Counted from the stretch's first letter, positions 16,774 through 25,732 are shown. The stretch is 33,656 nt of DNA from an uncultured Lachnospiraceae bacterium (GCA_910586615.1 CAJUJP010000006.1:1-33656); one strand, 5' to 3'. Made by a program: numbers and translations. Notes: generated by a model from the sequence alone, not told the origin.

Positions 16774-17544
16774 ATGAAACAGAAAAAGTGTAATATGAAT
16801 ATGGTTTTATATGAACTACGTAATATCAACGGTAATTTTATGACGCATTTCTTCGGGATCGTATTCCCGAATATGATGACACTGATTTTTTCAAAAACGA
16901 TCGGCGCCCAGGTGCCGGAAGCAGCGAGGGAGAATGTAATCGTCTCCATCATGCTCAGTATGTCGCTGGTGATTCCGATGTCCATTATGTTTATCGGATA
17001 CGGCGCGCTGTATTCGCAGGAGGTGGAACGGGAGGTGCCGCTTAGAATGCGCCTGTTCGGTTTCCATGAGAGGAGTCTTCTGACGGCGAAGATCATTGCG
17101 CATATGATTTTTATGACAATTGCATTTATCATATATGCGGTGTTCCAGGTGCTTACGATGGATATTCCGAAACCGGCGGTATCTTCCGTGATCTGCCTGC
17201 TGGTATCTTTGTACCTGATCGGGATTATGCTTTTGGTGATTGCCCATTCACTTGCAAATATTTTCCGGAAATTCGGCATTACCTTCGGAATCACGATGGC
17301 GGTTTATTTTACGCTGATGGTACTGACCGGCATGATGGGGATCTCTACGGAGCAGCTGCCGAAGGCATTGCAGAAAGTGGCGGCAACTTTGCCGATGACT
17401 TATATAAGCAATGATTTTGCCGATTTCTGGACGGGCGGTTCGTATAATTTCATGCCTTTTATCCAGTCCTTTGTCTTTTTCGGCGCTGTGACGGGGATTC
17501 TTCTGATGTATGCGCAGTACCGGGGCAGGAGGGTGATTAAGTAG
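16774..17544 (+). CDS. ABC-2 type transporter permease
   Basis: Integral membrane partner of the preceding ATPase, 256 aa. About six hydrophobic helices are visible, including the pair around MLSMSLVIPMSIMFIGYG, IIAHMIFMTIAFIIYAVF and the last at FVFFGAVTGILLMYAQY. The ATG at 16774 is preferred over the in-frame ATG at 16762, because AAAGG at 16756-16760 is only one base from the latter and 13 bases from the former. The 157-base gap before it contains no recognisable gene. Substrate unknown; the context with a kinase and regulator suggests drug or peptide export. Confidence 0.88.
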   Translation: MKQKKCNMNMVLYELRNINGNFMTHFFGIVFPNMMTLIFSKTIGAQVPEAARENVIVSIMLSMSLVIPMSIMFIGYGALYSQEVEREVPLRMRLFGFHERSLLTAKIIAHMIFMTIAFIIYAVFQVLTMDIPKPAVSSVICLLVSLYLIGIMLLVIAHSLANIFRKFGITFGITMAVYFTLMVLTGMMGISTEQLPKALQKVAATLPMTYISNDFADFWTGGSYNFMPFIQSFVFFGAVTGILLMYAQYRGRRVIK

Positions 17545-17601
17545 GGGTAAGTGTTAGGCGTAATGAGCTAAGGATCGGAAGAAAACAGATGATATTGATC
17601 C

Positions 17602-18648
17602 TCATGCCCTCTCCGTTGTCTCCCGCCGGATCATGATAGGCGTGACTACCTTGTGGATCGGCTCCTGCAAAGGAACCGGTCTTCTTTTTTTGCGTTCATC
17701 CATCTGGTCAACCAGAAGGCTTACGGCCTCATATGCCATTTTATCAATCTGCTGTCCTACGGTGCTGATGGGAATCACAGCCTCTCTGGAAATAGGCGAG
17801 TCATCAAAGCCGATGATCAGGTAATCATCAGGCAGAGAGCCGTATTTTCTGATCAGAAGATTCAGAAAAATATTGGCATGTGTATCGCCGGAGATAAAAA
17901 CCCCTTTTTTCCGGCCGGGGTAAGCGGTATCCAGCTCTTCCAGCACATTGCTGAGGCTTGCCTGTGTCTCTTCAAAGATATTGCTGAGATCGGCATAGAT
18001 CAGTCGATGTTCCAACTGCTTTTCCTCGCAGATATCGAGAAATCCCCGGATACGTCCGTAGGAGGGCAGATCCGGCGTGGTGGCTGTGGAATTAATGTGA
18101 ATCAGAATATCGCAGTTATGTCTGGCAAGCAGACTTGTTGCCTGCACGCCGCCCATATAGTTATCTGTGTTGACGCTGGATACATACCGGTCTTCACGCT
18201 CGATGGTTACCACAGGAATCTGCAGATCGGCCAGTTCTCTGGAAGGCAGCGTAAAGCTCAGGACAATAAGGCCCTCAATATTGTAGGCCAGAAGTTCATT
18301 GATATATTGGCGCTCGGATTCTTCCTGCTCGTTTCCGATAAAGACAAGGAATTTATAGCCGAAATGCTCATAGGTAAGGAGAATCCGGTTTAACATTTCA
18401 GAGTAATAATGATTCTCAAGGTTCGGGACAATAATGCCGATAAACTCGGTCCTGCCGTTGGCAAGAATCCGGGCTACTTTATTTTCTTTGTAATCCAGAC
18501 TGATTAGTGCATTGGAAATAATTTCCTGGTTTTCTAATGTAAGGGAGTCGGGGGAGTTAAAGTAGCGGGAAATGGTGGTCTTAGAAAAACCTGTGTATTT
18601 TGCAATATCGTCAAAGGTTACTTTTTTCTTCTTGTTTGTAGAACTCAT
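17602..18648 (-). CDS. LacI-family transcriptional repressor of the sucrose/fructoside locus
   Basis: Sugar-responsive DNA-binding protein, 348 aa. An N-terminal helix-turn-helix (TFDDIAKYTGFSKTTISRYF, residues 11-30) and hinge helix (KVARILAN) are followed by a periplasmic-binding-protein-like effector domain starting FIGIIVPNLENHYYSEML. AGGAAG lies 8 bases before the ATG. It is divergent from the ABC sugar operon, and a perfect palindrome of LacI-operator type sits at the expected start site of that operon, so it most likely represses the importer and the GH32/GH13 genes. The effector is probably sucrose, fructose or a fructoside (inference from neighbours). Confidence 0.93.
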   Translation of the reverse strand: MSSTNKKKKVTFDDIAKYTGFSKTTISRYFNSPDSLTLENQEIISNALISLDYKENKVARILANGRTEFIGIIVPNLENHYYSEMLNRILLTYEHFGYKFLVFIGNEQEESERQYINELLAYNIEGLIVLSFTLPSRELADLQIPVVTIEREDRYVSSVNTDNYMGGVQATSLLARHNCDILIHINSTATTPDLPSYGRIRGFLDICEEKQLEHRLIYADLSNIFEETQASLSNVLEELDTAYPGRKKGVFISGDTHANIFLNLLIRKYGSLPDDYLIIGFDDSPISREAVIPISTVGQQIDKMAYEAVSLLVDQMDERKKRRPVPLQEPIHKVVTPIMIRRETTERA

Positions 18649-18684
18649 AACAGTTACTTCCTGATCTTATTTTTAGGTATAGAG

Positions 18685-18713
18685 AATATATATTATAGTA
18701 TACATCATAACAA
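18685..18713 (-). promoter_or_regulatory. Probable promoter of the lacI-type gene
   Basis: On the minus strand TTGTTA, exactly 17 bases, then TATATT, placed some 37 bases before the start codon. Confidence 0.45.
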
Positions 18714-18834
18714 ATATCGGCTTCCGTATTTTGCCAAAATGTGGAAGTTACTGCAGGACCGAAAGCAAAAGTTGTATGTCGTCAACTATAAAATGGATTA
18801 TACCAGCTTTTTATATAAAAAACAATGCGTAAGC

Positions 18835-18852
18835 GGTTAAGTAACCGGTTTT
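18835..18852. promoter_or_regulatory. Upstream LacI-type operator
   Basis: Overlapping inverted repeats GGTTA-AG-TAACC (18835-18846) and AACCGGTT (18843-18850). It shares GTAACCGGTT with the promoter-proximal operator about 125 bases downstream, a spacing suited to looping between sites. The remainder of the 18649-19069 gap is AT-rich without further clear signals. Confidence 0.55.
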
Positions 18853-18925
18853 GTAGATTGTGCATAATTAAGAAAAATTAAATTTGTATAAATTTCATAG
18901 AATTGCGTAAAATAAGGAGTTTACG

Positions 18926-18954
18926 TTGACATGAAGGGTTTGTGATGTTAAGAT
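18926..18954 (+). promoter_or_regulatory. Sigma-A promoter of the sugar ABC operon
   Basis: Consensus TTGACA at 18926-18931, 17-base spacer, TAAGAT at 18949-18954. The expected start near 18961 falls at the edge of the palindromic operator. Confidence 0.65.
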
Positions 18955-18963
18955 TAACCCATA

Positions 18964-18989
18964 AAGTAACCGGTTACTTTACCGGTTAC
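18964..18989. promoter_or_regulatory. Main LacI-type operator (tandem)
   Basis: A perfect 16-bp palindrome AAGTAACCGGTTACTT at 18964-18979, directly followed by a second partial copy TACCGGTTAC at 18980-18989. It covers the transcription start region of the ABC operon, the classic position for repression. Confidence 0.8.
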
Positions 18990-19069
18990 AATAATATAAA
19001 AAAAGCAGGAAAAGGCGTTACGGAAAACCGCAGGCCCAAGCACTGCGAAAAATGGAGGAGGATGACTTC

Positions 19070-20446
19070 ATGGGAAAGAAAGTGATGAAAAGGACTATTG
19101 CCGCAGCACTTGTGATGATGCTGGCGGTGACGAGTCTGACCGGATGTCGTTTCGGTTTTGCCAGCGACCCGGATGATCCGAATGAGGTGGAGGTTAAGGC
19201 ACCTATTGATACTTCCACGGACACATTTCAATATGATTCTGAACTGAAAGGAACGAGTATCACACTGATGAACTCTAAAGCCGAGATACAGATTGCGCTG
19301 GAAGAGATGGCAGTTGCGTTTGAAGAAAAATCAGGAGTTCATGTAGAGGTTATGCCGGTGACAGACGGGGATTCCCCGTATACGAAGGTAGTGAGTCTGT
19401 ACAATTCCGGCAATCCGCCTACTTTATCTATTCTGGATACTACCGATGTGATTGCGCTGGCGGAGGAGAAAGCGGAAGACCTTTCTTCGGAGGAATGGAT
19501 CAAGGAGGCAGAAGGGTATCTGACCGAAGTGAACGGAAAGGTATATGGCTTTCCGCTGTGTATTGAGGGTAGAGGACTGATCTATAACAAAGCGGTAATC
19601 GAGGAAGCTCTGGGAGAGACTTTTGATCCCGCTGCGGTTAAGACACAGAATGATCTGGTGGCGCTGCTTGACAGACTTGTGGCCGCAGGCATTGAGAAGC
19701 CGGTTTCCATGGCTAAGGAAGACTGGTCGCTGGGTGCACATCAGCTTCAGTATATTTATGAAACTTATGACGGAACTTCCGCAGGTGCGCAGGAGATCAT
19801 CGAACAGATCAAAAGCGGTGAACTGAAAGTGAAAGATCACAAGCGTATGTCAGAGTTTCTCAGTACTTTTGATATTTTGAAGAAATATAACGTGGCAAAG
19901 GGTGATCCGCTGGGCGCAGACTATGATGAGATGGCAATTGATCTGGCAGACGGCAAGACAGCGTTCTGGTTTAACGGTAACTGGGCGTGGCCGAATCTGA
20001 AGGAGGCGGGAGCAAAGAATGAGGACGCCTATGGGTTTTTGCCTTATTTTATGAATAATGACGAGAATGATTTTGCAAATCAGATGATTCAGGGATCTCC
20101 GTCAAAACAGGTAATGCTGGACGGACAGTTTGCAGATGACAAGCAGAAAGCAGCGGCGAAGGAATTTTTGAACTGGATCGTGTACAGTGAAATCGGACAG
20201 CAGATGTTAGTCAAGACCTGTAACGTGATTCCGCCCTTTAAGAATAATCCTTATGAGCCGGAAGATCCGCTGAGCAAAGATATTTATGAGCATGTGCAGA
20301 ACGGTACGGCGTTCAATGCTTCTGCCATCGTACCCAACGATCACTGGGCGGTTCTTGGCGCGGCGATGCAGAAATATCTGGCAGACAGAAGCGACAAAGA
20401 GGAACTGATGCAGTCGATTGAGGGATATTGGGCACAGCAGGAATAG
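19070..20446 (+). CDS. Sugar ABC transporter solute-binding lipoprotein
   Basis: Family 1 extracellular solute-binding protein, 458 aa, that delivers a sugar to the permease pair encoded next. Lipoprotein signal: K-rich start, hydrophobic core, lipobox LTGC with C26 as the lipidated residue. The mature part shows the usual pattern, with a WFNGNWAW sugar-contact segment near residue 305. The ATG at 19070 is chosen because GGAGGAGG (19054-19061) lies 8 bases before it, whereas an ATG at 19052 would overlap that site. First gene of the LacI-controlled operon. The substrate is inferred as sucrose or short fructosides from the GH32 and GH13 genes downstream. Confidence 0.94.
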   Translation: MGKKVMKRTIAAALVMMLAVTSLTGCRFGFASDPDDPNEVEVKAPIDTSTDTFQYDSELKGTSITLMNSKAEIQIALEEMAVAFEEKSGVHVEVMPVTDGDSPYTKVVSLYNSGNPPTLSILDTTDVIALAEEKAEDLSSEEWIKEAEGYLTEVNGKVYGFPLCIEGRGLIYNKAVIEEALGETFDPAAVKTQNDLVALLDRLVAAGIEKPVSMAKEDWSLGAHQLQYIYETYDGTSAGAQEIIEQIKSGELKVKDHKRMSEFLSTFDILKKYNVAKGDPLGADYDEMAIDLADGKTAFWFNGNWAWPNLKEAGAKNEDAYGFLPYFMNNDENDFANQMIQGSPSKQVMLDGQFADDKQKAAAKEFLNWIVYSEIGQQMLVKTCNVIPPFKNNPYEPEDPLSKDIYEHVQNGTAFNASAIVPNDHWAVLGAAMQKYLADRSDKEELMQSIEGYWAQQE

Positions 20447-20538
20447 CAATTAGCGCAATTATGCATCGGGATTGGAATTAAGTTAAAAACGGGTAAATAT
20501 AACGCAGCGGATATAAGAATAGGAAAGAGGGTAAGACG

Positions 20539-21411
20539 ATGGAATCAAAAAATAAAGGGAAAGATTTCTGTATCTTTGCACTGCCGGGAATGTTTTGTTT
20601 CTTTGCGGTCGTGATCGTACCGTTTCTCTACGGTGTGTATCTGACTTTTACAGATTGGAACGGCGTGGCGCAGGCGAAGAATTTTATCGGGTTTAAGAAC
20701 TTTGCAAGTGTTATACAGGATGGGCAGTTCTGGTCGTCGCTGCTTCTGACATTTAAATATGTTATCGTGGTAGTTATTCTGGTAAATGTGCTGGCTTTTG
20801 CGATTGCATACTTATTAACGAGAGGAATCAAGGGACAGAACTTTTTCAGAGCCGGCTTTTTCACACCGAACCTGATCGGCGGTATTGTTTTGGGATATAT
20901 CTGGCAGTTTGTTTTTTCCAGAGTATTTGTAAACATCGGCGAGAGCACAGGATGGAGCCTGTTTGAGATCTCCTGGCTGTCGGAGCCGAACAAAGCTTTT
21001 GCGGCACTTGTACTTGTATCTGTATGGCAGCTGTCCGGGTATATGATCCTGATTTATGTTGCCGGTTTTATGGGACTGAGTGAGGATGTTATGGAGGCGG
21101 CAAGCATTGACGGCGCTGCAGGATGGGCGAAGCTGAAAAACATTATTATGCCGCTTATGATGTCTTCCATTACGATCTGCCTTTTCCTGACACTTTCAAG
21201 AGCATTTATGGTTTATGATGTGAACCTGTCATTGACATCGGGAGGCCCTTACGGAACAACGGAGATGGCGGCTATGCACGTATATGAAAAGGCATTTACA
21301 TCCAGACAGTTCGGCGTAGGGCAGGCAGAAGCATTGATCTTATTCATTGTTGTTGCATGTATCAGCGGTCTTCAGGTATACCTGACCAAGAAGCAGGAGG
21401 TGGAAGCATAA
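20539..21411 (+). CDS. Sugar ABC transporter permease (MalF/UgpA type)
   Basis: Inner permease subunit of 290 aa with six predicted helices. The cytoplasmic EAA loop is visible as EAASIDGAAGWAKLKNIIMP, which docks the ATPase. AAAGAGGG lies 8 bases before the ATG. Its stop codon overlaps the start of the next permease by one base, which points to translational coupling. No ATPase gene exists in the operon, so a shared MsmK-like ATPase from elsewhere must energise it (established for many Gram-positive sugar importers; inferred here). Confidence 0.94.
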   Translation: MESKNKGKDFCIFALPGMFCFFAVVIVPFLYGVYLTFTDWNGVAQAKNFIGFKNFASVIQDGQFWSSLLLTFKYVIVVVILVNVLAFAIAYLLTRGIKGQNFFRAGFFTPNLIGGIVLGYIWQFVFSRVFVNIGESTGWSLFEISWLSEPNKAFAALVLVSVWQLSGYMILIYVAGFMGLSEDVMEAASIDGAAGWAKLKNIIMPLMMSSITICLFLTLSRAFMVYDVNLSLTSGGPYGTTEMAAMHVYEKAFTSRQFGVGQAEALILFIVVACISGLQVYLTKKQEVEA

Positions 21412-22271
21412 TGAAGCAGACGGAAGTTGGAGGAACAAAGAAAAAAGTTACTACGGCCGCGGCGATGGCCGGGCTGGTTATCATTTTTATCGCATATATG
21501 TTTCCGTTTATCATGGTAGTCATCAACTCTCTGAAGCAGAAGAGAGACATTATCAAAAGCCCGTTTTCCTGGCTTTATACCATCAAAGGACTTTCCTTTG
21601 ACAACTTTGTGAAAGCATTTACGCAGATGGACTTCCTGAATGCGTTCAAGAATTCCCTGATCGTAACAGTATCCGCTACTGTTCTGGTGACGCTGCTTGC
21701 GGCGATGCTCGCGTACTATATCGTGCGGAATAAGAACGTGATTTCCAATATGACTTTTGCACTGATGGTAGCATCCATGATCATTCCTTTTCAGGCGATC
21801 ATGATCCCGCTGGTAAGTATTTACGGCGGTACGCTGAATGTGCTGAACCATAGAATTACGCTGATTTTCATGCATACAGGATTTTCCATGGCGATGTCAG
21901 TCTTTATGTTCCACGGGTTTGTCAAGGGAAATGTGCCGATCGCGTTGGAAGAAGCGGCTTATCTGGAAGGATGTACTCATACGCAGACATTTTTCAAGAT
22001 CGTGCTTCCGCTGTTGAAGCCCATTATTTCAACGATGGTGATCCTGAATTCGCTGGCATTCTGGAATGATTTCCTTCTGCCGTCGCTGGTACTGACAGAC
22101 AAGAAGCTTTTGACGCTGCCGCTTTCCACATACAGCTTTTACGGAACATACTCCGCGGATTACGGCACCATCATGGCGGGACTGCTGCTGTGCGTATTAC
22201 CGATCCTTGTGCTTTACGTAGTATTGCAGAAGCAGATCATCGGCGGTGTTGTGGCCGGCGCTGTGAAATAA
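21411..22271 (+). CDS. Sugar ABC transporter permease (MalG/UgpE type)
   Basis: Second permease subunit, 286 aa, with six helices and the EAA motif EEAAYLEGCTHTQTFFKIVLP. The ATG at 21411 shares its A with the preceding TAA, and GGAGG at 21396-21400 lies 10 bases upstream, inside the previous gene. It ends in the common VVAGAVK tail of this family. An extended inverted repeat follows within 10 bases of the stop. Confidence 0.94.
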   Translation: MKQTEVGGTKKKVTTAAAMAGLVIIFIAYMFPFIMVVINSLKQKRDIIKSPFSWLYTIKGLSFDNFVKAFTQMDFLNAFKNSLIVTVSATVLVTLLAAMLAYYIVRNKNVISNMTFALMVASMIIPFQAIMIPLVSIYGGTLNVLNHRITLIFMHTGFSMAMSVFMFHGFVKGNVPIALEEAAYLEGCTHTQTFFKIVLPLLKPIISTMVILNSLAFWNDFLLPSLVLTDKKLLTLPLSTYSFYGTYSADYGTIMAGLLLCVLPILVLYVVLQKQIIGGVVAGAVK

Positions 22272-22280
22272 AAAGAGGAA

Positions 22281-22319
22281 AATTTTCTAAGCCGGCAGAA
22301 TACGTCGGCTTAGAAAATT
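22281..22319 (+). terminator. Long stem-loop between the importer and GH32 genes
   Basis: 16-bp stem (22281-22296 with 22304-22319, one G-T wobble) around a 7-base loop. No T run follows on the plus strand, so it may be a partial terminator or an mRNA-stabilising element that sets different levels for the importer and enzyme genes. Confidence 0.5.
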
Positions 22320-22348
22320 CAGGGTATCAATCGGCGTTCTGTCTGTCA

Positions 22349-22362
22349 TGAACCGGTTAACA
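22349..22362. promoter_or_regulatory. LacI-type operator before the GH32 gene
   Basis: TGAACCGGTTAACA with the AACCGGTT core at 22351-22358, matching the operators of the ABC operon, and set about 110 bases before the GH32 start. TAAAAT at 22374-22379 or 22406-22411 could serve as -10; no good -35 was found. Confidence 0.6.
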
Positions 22363-22470
22363 TGCGGTGTTAATAAAATCAGATGAAAACAGTGCCGGAA
22401 CGTGGTAAAATAGATCGGGAAATTTATAAGATTCAGATTTGAAAAAATACAATGGAGAGGATTACCGGAT

Positions 22471-23811
22471 ATGAATAGAGACAGGATACATCTGAAAGCG
22501 CCGGGAAACTGGATTAATGATCCAAACGGATTTATTTATTACGGCGGGAAATATCATCTTTTTTATCAATATTTCCCTTATGCGCCGGTGTGGGGAACTA
22601 TGCACTGGGGACATGCGGTGAGCGAGGATCTGGTAAACTGGGAGCATCTTGGCGTGGCTCTTTTTCCTACACAGTGCGGTGATCAGAACGGATGCTTTTC
22701 GGGCAGTGCCGTAGAGCATGAAGGGCGGATGTATCTGTATTACACGGGAGTTCATTATCACCGTGCGGATCCCCGGAATATTCATCTGTGCCCGGAGGAT
22801 GATTTCGAGTCGGCGCAGATGATGATTATCTCTGAGGACGGAATGCATTTTGACAATTTTAAGGATAAAAGCATGGTAGTGCCGGTCATGTCCGACAACG
22901 GGCCAGGGGATATGACCCATACCAGGGATCCGAAAGTGTGGCGCGGCAAGAACGGATGGTACATGGTTCTGGGCAGCAAAACACAGGATAACAGAGGGGA
23001 ACTGCTCTTTTACCGGAGTCAGGATCTGATGCAGTGGGACTATGTGAATACTGCTTCTAAGGAGAATGGCCTGGGCTGGATGTGGGAATGCCCGGATTAT
23101 TTTGAAATACCGGGAGGCAAGGTGTTGATCATCTCTCCTATGGGGCTTCTTTCGGAGGAGCCGTTTGAGGGAAATCAGACAGTCTGTATGCCCGTAGAAT
23201 TTGATGAAGATACCTGCAGTATGCAGATCCCAGACGAATACCAGTACATGGATTACGGACTGGATTTGTATGCACCGCAGACCACCACCGACGCGGAGGG
23301 ACGGAGAGTGCTGACAGCCTGGCTGCGTATGCCGGAGGCGGTAAAAGGCGGATGGATCGGTATGTTTTGTATTCCAAGAGTGGTGGAGACGGAGAAGGGA
23401 CATATTTATTTCAGAGTCCATCCAAATATAGAGAAGAAGTATACAAGAAAAATATCTCATCCGGCGCAGGCGGACAGTGCAGGGTACCGGGTGAGCCTTG
23501 CGTTGAAAGAAGGAGAGAGGGTGTCGGTGGGAGGATATCAGATATCCCGTAAAGACGGCCGGATCTGTACGGACAGAAGCGGGGTATTTCCGAATAACAC
23601 GGCGCAGTGCAGAAAATTCCGGATGCAGGCAGCCACGCCTGAGGTTAAAGAGGGTTATCGTCTGGATATCTATGTAGATGAAAATCTGGTTGAAGTGTTC
23701 GTCAACCATGGTGAATATGTGATCAGCAATGCGGTTTACGGGTTGACGAAAGAGATACAGACGGATTCCGTGGGGAGAATAGAGATCTATTCGTTGGAGG
23801 AGTCTGATTGA
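22471..23811 (+). CDS. GH32 beta-fructosidase / sucrose hydrolase, cytoplasmic
   Basis: Hydrolyses the fructosyl bond of sucrose or short fructans, 446 aa, without a signal peptide. Five-blade propeller motifs are intact: WINDPNG with nucleophile D17, FSGSA, RDP with transition-state stabiliser D153, and WECPDYF with acid/base E206. A C-terminal beta-sandwich follows, with DIYVDENLVEVFVNHGE. GGAGAGGA precedes the ATG by about 10 bases. Because the linked importer is an ABC system and not a PTS, the natural substrate is likely unphosphorylated sucrose or fructo-oligosaccharide and not sucrose-6-phosphate. Probably co-transcribed with the GH13 gene 45 bases downstream. Confidence 0.94.
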   Translation: MNRDRIHLKAPGNWINDPNGFIYYGGKYHLFYQYFPYAPVWGTMHWGHAVSEDLVNWEHLGVALFPTQCGDQNGCFSGSAVEHEGRMYLYYTGVHYHRADPRNIHLCPEDDFESAQMMIISEDGMHFDNFKDKSMVVPVMSDNGPGDMTHTRDPKVWRGKNGWYMVLGSKTQDNRGELLFYRSQDLMQWDYVNTASKENGLGWMWECPDYFEIPGGKVLIISPMGLLSEEPFEGNQTVCMPVEFDEDTCSMQIPDEYQYMDYGLDLYAPQTTTDAEGRRVLTAWLRMPEAVKGGWIGMFCIPRVVETEKGHIYFRVHPNIEKKYTRKISHPAQADSAGYRVSLALKEGERVSVGGYQISRKDGRICTDRSGVFPNNTAQCRKFRMQAATPEVKEGYRLDIYVDENLVEVFVNHGEYVISNAVYGLTKEIQTDSVGRIEIYSLEESD

Positions 23812-23856
23812 GGCAGAGCCGAGAATATGAGAAGTATAAAGGGGGTTAGCTGAACC

Positions 23857-25692
23857 ATGTCGAAAACAGATGAGATTTTTCAGCAGAGGCTCGCGAAACA
23901 TCACGACGAGCTGAGATGGCTTTATATGGAGCTGTATCATAATGATTCCATGTTTGCGGAGCTGTGTACGAACCTTTACCGGTTTTATAAAGAGCGGAAA
24001 AGACAGCTTAAGACAAGGGATAAAAAGCGGGAGGAAGATCCCGGTTGGTTTCGCAGGAATGATATGCTCGGCATGATGCTTTACATTGACAATTTTGCCG
24101 GTGATTTGAAAGGTGTGAAGGAGAAACTCTCCTATCTGGAAGCCTGCCATGTCAATTATATTCATCTGATGCCTTTTCTGGATTCTCCCAGGGAGCATTC
24201 CGACGGCGGTTACGCGGTGGCTGATTTTGCCAAGGTTAGACCGGATCTGGGTACTATGGAGGATCTGGCCGGGCTGGCGGATTTATGCCATAAAAAGGGC
24301 ATGAATCTGTGCATGGATTTCGTGATGAACCATACGTCCGAGGAGCATGAATGGGCGGTTCGCGCCAGACAGGGCGAAGGCGAGTATATGAGCCGGTACT
24401 TTTTCTATGATAACTATGATATTCCGGCTCAGTATGAAAAGACGGTGCCGCAGGTATTTCCTACAACGGCACCGGGGAACTTTACCTATCTCCCGGAAAT
24501 CGGGCATTATGTGATGACGACCTTTTATCCCTATCAATGGGATCTGAATTATGGAAATCCGCGTGTGTTCAACGAGATGATGTACAATTTCCTTTTTTTT
24601 GCCAATCAGGGCATGGATATCATCCGTATCGACGCAGTGCCTTATATTTGGAAAGAACTGGGTACAAGCTGCAGGAATCTGCCTCAGGTACACACCATTG
24701 TGCGTATGATGCGTATGATCGGGGAGATCGTCTGCCCCAGCGTGCTGCTGCTGGGCGAGGTGGTAATGGAGCCGGAGAAGGTAGTGCCCTATTTCGGAAC
24801 CGTGGAAAAACCGGAATGCCATATGCTCTACAATGTGACCACTATGGCAACTACATGGAACTGTGTGGCCACGAGAGATACACGGCTTTTAAAACAGCAG
24901 ATGGATATCGTGAACAGACTGCCGGGTGAGTATACGTTCTTAAATTATCTGCGCTGTCATGACGATATCGGCTGGGGACTGGATTATTCTTTCCTGGAAA
25001 AGTGGGAGATGTGGGAAATTCCTCACAAACGGTTTTTAAATGATTATTTTACCGGAAAAATGATAAACAGTGTCAGCCGGGGGGAACTGTATAATGATGA
25101 TCCGGTTACACAGGATGCCAGATTCTGCGGAACTACGGCTTCCATGTGCGGCGTGGAAAGTGCGGAGACGGAAAAGGATCCGGATAAGCTGGACGCGGCA
25201 GTCATGCTGGATGTTATGCTGCATGCCTACATGCTTTCGCAGTCCGGGATTCCGATGCTCTACAGCGGGGATGAGATCGGACAGCTGAATGACTATTCCT
25301 ATAAAGAAGACCCGGATAAAGCGCAGGATTCCCGGTATGTTCACCGAGGCAGATTCCGCTGGGATCTGGCAGAGCAAAAGGATGACGATAAGAGTATACA
25401 GGGCAGAATCTTCGGCGCACTGAGTACGTTGGAGCAGATCCGCAGGCAGGAGAAGGTGTTTGATGCCTCCGCCGAAGTTTATACTTATGATGTGCACAAC
25501 CAGAAGATCCTCTGTATCACGAGAGAGAAAGAGGGAGAGAAGTTTTTCGGGATCTATAACTTTGGAGACAACCCGGAAACGGCCTGGATGCAGGAGGACG
25601 GAAGCTGGAAAGATCTTCTGACAGGGCAGGAACTGGAACTTAAGGATGTGATGGTGCCCGGACATGGATTTTACTGGGTTTTGCATAAATAA
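23857..25692 (+). CDS. GH13 amylosucrase / sucrose hydrolase-like enzyme (GH13_4 type)
   Basis: Sucrose-active GH13 enzyme, 611 aa. The amylosucrase pattern is clear: a helical N-terminal domain (residues 1-80), RPDLGTMEDLAGLADLCHKKG, and DFVMNHTSEEHEWA (region I). Region II is IIRIDAVPYIWK with nucleophile D259, region III LLLGEVVMEP with acid/base E301, and region IV LRCHDDIGW with D369. Amylosucrases make alpha-1,4-glucan from sucrose and release fructose; close relatives only hydrolyse sucrose. No signal peptide. A GGGGG ribosome binding site lies about 11 bases before the ATG. Pairing with GH32 gives two fates for imported sucrose. Sucrose phosphorylase (GH13_18) was considered, but the N-terminal helical domain and CHDDIGW favour GH13_4. 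Confidence 0.88.
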   Translation: MSKTDEIFQQRLAKHHDELRWLYMELYHNDSMFAELCTNLYRFYKERKRQLKTRDKKREEDPGWFRRNDMLGMMLYIDNFAGDLKGVKEKLSYLEACHVNYIHLMPFLDSPREHSDGGYAVADFAKVRPDLGTMEDLAGLADLCHKKGMNLCMDFVMNHTSEEHEWAVRARQGEGEYMSRYFFYDNYDIPAQYEKTVPQVFPTTAPGNFTYLPEIGHYVMTTFYPYQWDLNYGNPRVFNEMMYNFLFFANQGMDIIRIDAVPYIWKELGTSCRNLPQVHTIVRMMRMIGEIVCPSVLLLGEVVMEPEKVVPYFGTVEKPECHMLYNVTTMATTWNCVATRDTRLLKQQMDIVNRLPGEYTFLNYLRCHDDIGWGLDYSFLEKWEMWEIPHKRFLNDYFTGKMINSVSRGELYNDDPVTQDARFCGTTASMCGVESAETEKDPDKLDAAVMLDVMLHAYMLSQSGIPMLYSGDEIGQLNDYSYKEDPDKAQDSRYVHRGRFRWDLAEQKDDDKSIQGRIFGALSTLEQIRRQEKVFDASAEVYTYDVHNQKILCITREKEGEKFFGIYNFGDNPETAWMQEDGSWKDLLTGQELELKDVMVPGHGFYWVLHK

Positions 25693-25732
25693 TCCGGGTT
25701 ATTTGGCCCGCGGGTAAAAGGAAATAAAAGAG

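Noticed and set aside
17572..17603. GGATC...GATCC inverted repeat between the permease and lacI-type genes
   Set aside because: Five-base arms around a loop of about 20 bases with no T run; not convincing as a terminator.
18829..18842. Possible catabolite-response (cre) site overlapping the upstream operator
   Set aside because: Only about 11 of 14 positions fit the consensus and the 3' end is wrong; the LacI operator reading explains the bases better.
22462..24198. 578-codon open frame on the minus strand opposite the GH32 and GH13 genes
   Set aside because: It runs antisense through two well-supported enzymes with intact catalytic motifs; its product is rich in His, Arg and Ile in the way of mirror frames and shows no domain.
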